DNA of 36,266 nt from Elusimicrobiota bacterium (GTDB taxonomy: Bacteria > Elusimicrobiota > Elusimicrobia > F11), in the NCBI GenBank assembly GCA_003140895.1, contig PLLH01000014.1, positions 18,646 through 54,911 on the forward strand. Direction: 5' to 3'. Below are positions 31,701-36,266 of the stretch, one piece after another. Position 1 is the stretch's first letter. Every line of letters starts with the position of its first letter. Below the pieces are notes generated by a model. The model was given only the letters and a program-made list of their open reading frames with translations. It did not search any database and had not been told where the DNA came from. Made by a program: the position numbers and the translations under genes.

Positions 31701-32176
31701 GGCAGAACAAAGCTCCCTATCTTTGCCTCGCCGACTTCTTCAGGTCAAAAGCATCGGAAGAGATGGACGTGATCGGTCTCATGCTCGTCACGATGGGGGC
31801 CGAAGCCTCCGAGCGAATCCAAACAATTTACAAGAGCAACGCTTACACGGATTACCTGTATTTGCACGGGCTGAGCGTGGAAACCGCCGAGGCGCTGGCG
31901 GAATACTGGCACAAACGGATGCGAGAGGACTTAGGGATCGCCAAGAACGATGCCAAAGTGATCCGAGACCTTTTTCAGCAGAAATACCAAGGGTCGCGGT
32001 ATAGCTTCGGTTATCCCGCGTGTCCCAACCTGGAAGACCAAACGAAATTATTTGATCTGCTGGACCCAAGCCGGATCGGCGTCCAACTCTCCGAATCGTT
32101 TCAACTCCAACCCGAACAATCCACCTCGGCCTTGATCGTCCACCACCCCGACGCCAAATACTTTTCCGTCGATTAA
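28703..32176 (+). CDS. metH: Cobalamin-dependent methionine synthase
   Basis: The 1157-aa enzyme transfers the methyl group of 5-methyltetrahydrofolate via cobalamin to homocysteine. All four modules are visible. The homocysteine domain has zinc ligands C224 (INCATG), C290 and C291 (VGGCCGTS). The folate-binding domain includes PLIVGERTNANGSKLFRDLL. The cap and B12-binding domain has GDVHDIGKNLVDII with the cobalt ligand H735 and SGLLVKST. The SAM-binding activation domain ends FGYPACPNLEDQTKLFDLL. Length is close to the usual about 1200. The linker before the activation domain (about 860-905) is low complexity and holds a short palindrome at 31344-31360. It overlaps the preceding gene by 11 bases. 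No cobalamin or SAM riboswitch is seen upstream. Confidence 0.97.
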   Translation: MNIEQYRKILSEKILVFDGAMGTNLQRFNPTPDDFQGKEGCSEILCVSRPQWIKDIHAGFFKAGCDVVETNSFGANRIVLGEYDLADRTLELNRLSAQMAKEVAQQFSTPGHPRFVAGSMGPGTKLPSLGHTTFDILRSNYAEQAQGLLEGGSDLLLIETCQDLLQVKAAVNGALDAMKKLKVRVPLNVQVTIESTGTMLVGSDMATAVTVIECFPVDTIGINCATGPTEMSEHIRTLCQLTNRYISVLPNAGLPENVGGKAVYKLTPAELASHLVDFVTRFGVNVVGGCCGTSYDHLQKVAEAVSSLKPVQRSVKKSAQIASMYLSTPLRQEPAPLIVGERTNANGSKLFRDLLNADDYDALGTIAKEQEDEGAHVLDVCTAFVGRDEVKDMTETIKRFALQSRVPLMIDSTETPVIEAALKLLGGKSIVNSINLEDGEERLAQICPLLKTYGAAVVALTIDEKGMAKTTDSKVAIAKRILDIATRKYGLSASDLIFDTLTFTLGSGDEEFRRAGMSTLDAIRRLKKEIPEAHTILGVSNISFGLAPAVRTVLNSVFLHYALEAGLDAAIVNFKKITPYHKIDPKGRELARKLIFDERQFAPDGTVTFDPLKELMAAYAGTKEEAASSKEEESKSIEDALKQRIINGNKQKIELLLEEALKKYSALEIINNILLDGMRTVGNLFGSGQLQLPFVLQSAETMKAAVRCLEPHIPKQSGKVTKGTMVLATVKGDVHDIGKNLVDIILTNNGYSVVNLGIKQPIENILKAAEEHKPDAIGLSGLLVKSTAVMKENLEELNRRDLKYEVILGGAALTKKFVEVDLRPLYKGKVYYANDAFAGLRIMDELTNPSVDKKLTAEYNSPPKEEKTGAISTEKEPGTSGPTKSAIKPAPQIPKTPFLGTRVARGIDLKELFTYINETALLKVRWGFKRVSSSSTEEYEQMMKEKVYPLYEKWKSYVIREGVFHPQIVYGYFPCQSDGDALIVYDVDQKTERQRFHFPRQNKAPYLCLADFFRSKASEEMDVIGLMLVTMGAEASERIQTIYKSNAYTDYLYLHGLSVETAEALAEYWHKRMREDLGIAKNDAKVIRDLFQQKYQGSRYSFGYPACPNLEDQTKLFDLLDPSRIGVQLSESFQLQPEQSTSALIVHHPDAKYFSVD
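31344..31360. repeat. Short perfect palindrome in the metH linker
   Basis: GGCCGAC (31344-31350) and GTCGGCC (31354-31360) form a 7-bp perfect inverted repeat with a 3-base loop, inside the low-complexity linker coding SGPTKSAIK. Confidence 0.8.
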
Positions 32177-32301
32177 ACCGAATTCCCCTCCATGTCTTAC
32201 AATGGAGGGGCTAGGGGAGGTTACCTCATTGGAGAGGAAATGCTTTTCTCCCTCTGTACGACGAGGGGAGGAATTTTTATTAATTTAGTAACATCCAGCC
32301 C
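32177..32301. repeat. Palindromic repeat element(s) filling the metH-secA spacer
   Basis: CCCCTCCAT (32185-32193) pairs perfectly with ATGGAGGGG (32202-32210) around an 8-base loop. It is followed by CTAGGGGAGGTTACCTC, which contains GAGGT-T-ACCTC (32217-32227), and then by a CTCCCTC ... GAGGGGAG pair before a T-rich end. The CCCCTCC...GGAGGGG...AGGGGAGGTT pattern resembles palindromic extragenic repeats seen in many bacteria. The first hairpin starts 8 bases after metH stops and may also act as a terminator or RNA-stability element. I see no clear promoter for secA here. Confidence 0.7.
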
Positions 32302-34980
32302 ATGTTAAACACCATCATGCGCATTCTGGGGGGGACCCGGAATGACCGCGTCATCAAAAAACTCCAACCCATCGTCGAAGAAATCAACGCCCTGGAGCCC
32401 GAAGTGAGCGCGCTGTCAAACGAGGCGATCAAAGGGAAGACGGACGAGTTCCGAGAGAGACTGAAAGCCGGCGAGACGCTGGACGACATTCTTCCGGAGG
32501 CGTTCGCCGTGGTTCGGGAAGCCTCCAAGCGAACCATCGGTCTTCGCCATTTCGACGTGCAGCTGATCGGCGGCATGATTCTTCACCATGGAAAGATCGC
32601 CGAGATGAAAACGGGTGAAGGGAAAACGCTGGTCGCGACCCTCGCCGCCTACTTAAACGCCCTCGAAGGAAAAGGCGTGCACGTCGTCACCGTGAACGAC
32701 TACTTGGCCAAACGCGACCGCGAATGGATGGGCCCGATCTATGAATTCCTCGGCCTCACCGTGGGCCACATTCAACACGACATGCCGATCCAACTCCACA
32801 AAGAGATGCACGCCAAAGACATCACCTACATCACGAACAACGAGGTGGGATTTGATTACCTCCGCGACAATTTGGTTCGAAGCATGGAGGAGCGGTCCAT
32901 TCGCGCCTTCAATTTCGCGATCGTGGACGAAGTGGACTCCATTCTGATTGATGAAGCCCGAACGCCGCTCATTATCTCCGGCCAGGGAGACCCCGCCACG
33001 GTGCGCTACTACGCCTGCGACAAACTGATCCCGCATTTGACGGGCCGGTTCATCACGGAAAAAGACGAGATCCAGGCCAAGTACGAAGGAACGGATTTGG
33101 GCCTCGGATACGATTTCATCGTCGACGAAAAAAACCACACGGTGGTGCTCACGGAACAAGGAACGCAAAAGTGCGAGCGGCTGCTTAAAGTCCCGTCTCT
33201 CTATGACGACCTTCAGGGAGAATGGGTTCATCACATCACAACCGCTCTTCGCGCGCACAATTTATTTAAACGCGACGTCCATTACGTCGTCAAAGACGGC
33301 GAAGTCGTGATCGTCGACGAATTCACCGGTCGCCTCATGCCGGGCCGAAGGTGGTCGGACGGGCTTCACCAGGCCATCGAAGCCAAAGAACGCATGCGGA
33401 TCGCCGAGGAAAACCAAACGCTCGCCACCGTCACTTTCCAAAATTTCTTCCGGCTTTTCAAAAAAATATCCGGCATGACCGGAACCGCTCTCACCGAGGC
33501 CAACGAATTTTGGGAAATCTATAAATTGGACGTGGTGGCCATCCCCACCAACCAACCCAACGTCCGCATCGACCACGCGGACCGGATTTTCAGAACCGAG
33601 CGGGAAAAATTTGAAGCCATCATCAGTGAAGTGGACGGGCTCTGGCGAAAGGGGCAGCCGGTGCTGGTGGGCACGCGCTCCATTGAAAAATCCGAAGCGA
33701 TTTCCGCCATGCTTCGCCGGAAAGGCATCCCGCACCAAGTCTTAAACGCCAAATACCACCAGCAGGAAGCTCAAATTATCGCCCAGGCGGGCCGGAAGGG
33801 CGCCATCACGATCGCCACCAACATGGCGGGACGCGGAACCGACATCCTCCTGGGCGGAAACCCGCAAAACCCGGAAGAAGCGGAACTCGTGAAAGCCGCG
33901 GGCGGCCTTCATGTTTTAGGATCAGAGCGCCACGAGGCGCGGCGCATCGACAACCAGCTTCGCGGCCGGACCGCCCGCCAGGGAGACCCGGGCAGCTCTC
34001 GGTTTTATCTGGCGCTCGATGACGAACTCATGCGGCTCTTCGGCTCCGAGCGAATCTCCCTCATCATGGGAAAACTCGGCATGCAGGAAGGGGAAGACAT
34101 TCAGCACCCGTGGATCAACAAAGCCGTGGCGAACGCTCAGAAAAAAGTCGAATCCATGAACTTCGACATCCGGAAACAAGTTCTCGACTACGACAACGTC
34201 ATGAACAAACAGCGGGAAGCCATCTATCGTCTTCGAAACGCCATTTTAGAAGGGGACGACATCTCCGGACGCGTCAAACAAATGGTGGAAGAATCCGTGG
34301 CGGATCACGTGGCTCAATACGCCCCGAAAGGCGCCGACCAGCGCGCATGGGACATCCCGAGTCTCAGAGCCTGGCTTAAATCCAGCTACGGCATCGACTG
34401 GACCGTTCCGGACGACGAAATTCACGATATCCATAATCTTGAAGACCGCGTCAAAGAATTGACGACCAAAGCGTATGAAGACCGGCACAACTCCCTCGGA
34501 GCCGAAACCTTCCTCGATATTCAGCGGAACGTTCTTATCGCCATCATTGACAGCGTGTGGGTGGAGCACTTAACGTATTTGGAGCAGCTGCGAAAAGGCA
34601 TTTTCCTGCGCGCGTACGGGCAAAAGGATCCGCTTATCGAATTCCAAAAAGAAGGCTATCGCCTCTTTGAAACCATGATGATCCGGGTGAGCGACACGGC
34701 CATCGATTATGTTTTCCGCATGTCCCAGACCGCGGCGCAGGAATCCGCCGCCGAATCCGCCTTGACCTCCAAAATGATTCCGCAGAAGGAAGAATTCTCA
34801 ATAGACCATTTTCAACAAAGCGCGGCGCCGGACGCGCAACAGTCCGCCGGCGTGGTTCCCATGCCGACCAAAGGAGCCAACCTTCCGAAACCCAAACCCA
34901 TCACCGTGGATAAAATCGGACGAAACGACCCCTGCCCGTGCGGAAGCGGAAAAAAATACAAGAAGTGCCATGCGAAATAA
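32302..34980 (+). CDS. secA: Protein translocase ATPase SecA
   Basis: The 892-aa motor drives preproteins through SecYEG. It has the expected order: N-terminal helix (MLNTIMRILGGTRNDRVIKK), NBD1 with Walker A MKTGEGKT (GEGKT 105-109) and Walker B VDEVDSILIDEARTP, the preprotein cross-linking region, and NBD2 with NMAGRGTDILLGG. Helical scaffold and wing domains follow, and a C-terminal SEC-C zinc motif NDPCPCGSGKKYKKCH that contacts SecB or ribosomes. The linker before the zinc motif is Ala/Pro/Lys-rich. Length is normal. Signal-peptide proteins in this window depend on it. No ribosome-binding site is clear before ATG 32302. lnt begins 9 bases after the stop. Confidence 0.98.
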   Translation: MLNTIMRILGGTRNDRVIKKLQPIVEEINALEPEVSALSNEAIKGKTDEFRERLKAGETLDDILPEAFAVVREASKRTIGLRHFDVQLIGGMILHHGKIAEMKTGEGKTLVATLAAYLNALEGKGVHVVTVNDYLAKRDREWMGPIYEFLGLTVGHIQHDMPIQLHKEMHAKDITYITNNEVGFDYLRDNLVRSMEERSIRAFNFAIVDEVDSILIDEARTPLIISGQGDPATVRYYACDKLIPHLTGRFITEKDEIQAKYEGTDLGLGYDFIVDEKNHTVVLTEQGTQKCERLLKVPSLYDDLQGEWVHHITTALRAHNLFKRDVHYVVKDGEVVIVDEFTGRLMPGRRWSDGLHQAIEAKERMRIAEENQTLATVTFQNFFRLFKKISGMTGTALTEANEFWEIYKLDVVAIPTNQPNVRIDHADRIFRTEREKFEAIISEVDGLWRKGQPVLVGTRSIEKSEAISAMLRRKGIPHQVLNAKYHQQEAQIIAQAGRKGAITIATNMAGRGTDILLGGNPQNPEEAELVKAAGGLHVLGSERHEARRIDNQLRGRTARQGDPGSSRFYLALDDELMRLFGSERISLIMGKLGMQEGEDIQHPWINKAVANAQKKVESMNFDIRKQVLDYDNVMNKQREAIYRLRNAILEGDDISGRVKQMVEESVADHVAQYAPKGADQRAWDIPSLRAWLKSSYGIDWTVPDDEIHDIHNLEDRVKELTTKAYEDRHNSLGAETFLDIQRNVLIAIIDSVWVEHLTYLEQLRKGIFLRAYGQKDPLIEFQKEGYRLFETMMIRVSDTAIDYVFRMSQTAAQESAAESALTSKMIPQKEEFSIDHFQQSAAPDAQQSAGVVPMPTKGANLPKPKPITVDKIGRNDPCPCGSGKKYKKCHAK

Positions 34981-34989
34981 CGGGCGTCC

Positions 34990-36266
34990 TTGAATTCACT
35001 CCCTCTTTTCACCGCCACTCTCTCCGGTCTCCTCTTCGCCGCCGCATTCCCGTCCTTTAATATTTCATATCTCGCCTGGGTCAGCCTGGTTCCGCTTCTT
35101 CTTCTCACCAAATCCGAGAAGCGCTTCAACCCGTTGACGCTGGGCCTGCTCTCCGGATTCGTCGCGAACCTGGTTCTTTTCTCTTGGCTGCTGACCACAT
35201 TCCGCGCCGCGGGAATCGCGCTTCCCATTTCTCTTTTTTGCTGGATGGCGCTTTCCGCCATCCTCGCTCTCTACTTTGGACTCTTCACGAGTTTCTACGC
35301 TCAATGCCCCGCGTCTTGGATGAAACCGTGGCTGGCCGGCGCCATGTGGGTGGCCCTGGAACATATCCGAAGCTATCTCCTCTCCGGTTTTCCCTGGGCG
35401 CTTCTCGGACACACGCAGGCCTATAACCCGCTTCTTCGGCAAACGGCGGCGGTGACGGGCGTGGCCGGAATTTCCTTTCTCCTCGTCGTATCCAACTCAA
35501 CCATCACAGAGTTGTGGAGTTGGCTGCGAGAAAAACCGTTCAACAGACACCGGGAAACGTCGCTGATTTTGAGCAGCACCTTTTTCCTCGTTCTCCTTCT
35601 TGGAGCGGGTCTTTTTGGGTGGGGGCGGCTTCACAGGTGGGAGAAACATCCCAAAACTTTCTTTACCGTCGCTCTCCTTCAGGGAAATATCGATCAATAC
35701 AAAAAGTGGGACGCCGTGTATGAAGCGGACATCCGCGCCACGTATTCTGATTTGGCTTTAAAAGCCGCGCTCGCCAAACCGGATTTGATTGTCTGGCCGG
35801 AATCGGCGGTCCCCGGCTGGATTCCAAACGACCGCGCCTACACGGAATGGCTGCAAACCCTCGTCAAGAAAACGGGAACCCCAAATTTCGTGGGAGCCGT
35901 CTCCTCCATCGGCCGGCACGATTTCAACTCGGCTTTTCTCATCGGCGCTGATGGAACCATCTTTAATCATTACGACAAAATCCACCTGGTGCCGTTCGGT
36001 GAATTCAATCCGTTCGGAAACTTCCTGAATAAGATCATTCCGTATCTCGGGCAACTCGGAACTTTTTCCGCCGGTAAAGGGCCATCTCTCTTTTACGTTG
36101 AAAGAGGGGCAGAGGCGTTCGGACGTAGTGACTTTGGGAGTCCGCCACGGCGGGCGAACAGGGAACGGAGTCCGAATGCCTCTGCCCCTCTTGCTGGTGC
36201 TGACGGCGGGCAGGAAGGGTCTGATTCCGCTCCATCTCTGTTGAGTCGCTCCACCAGACCCTCCCT
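34990..36266 (+). CDS. lnt: Apolipoprotein N-acyltransferase, 3' end outside window, with in-frame palindromic insertion
   Basis: The frame from TTG 34990 is open to the end of the window (425 codons). It shows an N-terminal block of membrane helices, then a nitrilase-like domain with FTVALLQGNIDQYKKWD, LIVWPESAVPG (catalytic E271) and FNHYDKIHLVPFGEFNPFG (catalytic K330), matching Lnt, which adds the third acyl chain to lipoproteins. The catalytic Cys segment (ICYE) has not been reached. From about residue 371 the sequence turns into low-complexity Ser/Pro/Arg/Gly residues coded by two large palindromes, an apparent insertion of at least 55 residues. TTG is chosen because no ATG precedes the first membrane helix; no ribosome-binding site is clear. 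Confidence 0.88.
   Translation, partial: MNSLPLFTATLSGLLFAAAFPSFNISYLAWVSLVPLLLLTKSEKRFNPLTLGLLSGFVANLVLFSWLLTTFRAAGIALPISLFCWMALSAILALYFGLFTSFYAQCPASWMKPWLAGAMWVALEHIRSYLLSGFPWALLGHTQAYNPLLRQTAAVTGVAGISFLLVVSNSTITELWSWLREKPFNRHRETSLILSSTFFLVLLLGAGLFGWGRLHRWEKHPKTFFTVALLQGNIDQYKKWDAVYEADIRATYSDLALKAALAKPDLIVWPESAVPGWIPNDRAYTEWLQTLVKKTGTPNFVGAVSSIGRHDFNSAFLIGADGTIFNHYDKIHLVPFGEFNPFGNFLNKIIPYLGQLGTFSAGKGPSLFYVERGAEAFGRSDFGSPPRRANRERSPNASAPLAGADGGQEGSDSAPSLLSRSTRPS
36102..36192. repeat. Large imperfect palindrome inside lnt (element 1)
   Basis: The 22-base arm 36102-36123 (begins AAGAGGGGCAGAGGC) and the arm 36171-36192 (ends GCCTCTGCCCCTCTT) are complementary at 21 of 22 positions around a 47-base loop. 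The loop holds a smaller palindrome, CCGCCACGGCGG. GGAGTCCG occurs in the loop and again at the start of the right arm. The reading frame stays open throughout. Confidence 0.9.
36212..36266. repeat. Second palindrome inside lnt (element 2, may continue past the window)
   Basis: AGGAAGGGTCTG (36212-36223) and CAGACCCTCCCT (36255-36266) match as an inverted repeat at 11 of 12 positions around a 31-base loop. The right arm ends exactly at the window edge, so the true length is unknown. It begins 20 bases after element 1. Confidence 0.75.

Overview
The window reads as chromosomal DNA of a Gram-negative (two-membrane) bacterium. The signs are an LPS-type glycosyltransferase of family 9, apolipoprotein N-acyltransferase (Lnt), an ExbB/ExbD/TonB set, a PBP1b-type class A penicillin-binding protein and lipobox or Sec signal peptides. 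GC content is moderate to high, the standard genetic code is used, and there are no tRNA, rRNA, CRISPR, transposase or phage genes. The gene style (HEAT-repeat proteins beside phosphorelay proteins, large NHL-repeat secreted proteins, a DUF4254 gene beside a family 9 glycosyltransferase) fits a poorly characterised environmental phylum such as Elusimicrobiota or a relative. I cannot assign a taxon from sequence alone, so treat that as a weak guess.

Layout. 1-3884: one-way cluster of HEAT-repeat protein (partial), single-domain response regulator, 596-aa HEAT-repeat protein and soluble histidine kinase. 4099-5934: large Cys-containing protein that looks like a very divergent nitronate-monooxygenase/FabK flavoprotein. 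6014-7222: a tiny Cys/Met-rich membrane protein gene broken by an in-frame TAA, then a lipoprotein alpha/beta-hydrolase. 7219-9729 (minus): DUF3015 and DUF4105 secreted proteins separated by a strong terminator. 9865-12955: PabB-PabC fusion (4-aminobenzoate synthesis) and an MFS transporter. 12960-15538 (minus): PBP1b-type enzyme and a small membrane protein. 15616-18293: YdjM-like membrane protein, then a likely leaderless operon of two minimal TM-TM-HAMP proteins and a TrmH-type rRNA/tRNA methyltransferase. 18402-20126: PilZ protein, secreted protein and beta-hydroxyacid dehydrogenase. 20185-23566: ExbB, ExbD, TonB, family 9 glycosyltransferase and a DUF4254 gene split in two. 23587-24111 (minus): degenerate GGDEF protein. 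24338-28713: small ORF, a 1155-aa NHL/FnIII/transglutaminase/TPR secreted protein and an Ala/Pro-rich secreted protein. 28703-36266: metH, secA and lnt (running off the end).

The most interesting pattern is a set of short palindromic or tandem-repeat segments inside coding regions that keep the reading frame and sit in predicted linkers or loops: TrmH (17793-17822), the DUF4254 N-terminus (23067-23096), the MetH inter-domain linker (31344-31360), and above all Lnt, where two large imperfect palindromes (36102-36266) add more than 50 low-complexity residues just before the expected catalytic-Cys segment. With the palindrome-filled metH-secA spacer they suggest a family of small palindromic elements tolerated inside genes, similar in concept to Rickettsia palindromic elements. 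Also worth checking are the DUF4254 gene split at an A6 run and the apparently intact small gene interrupted by TAA.
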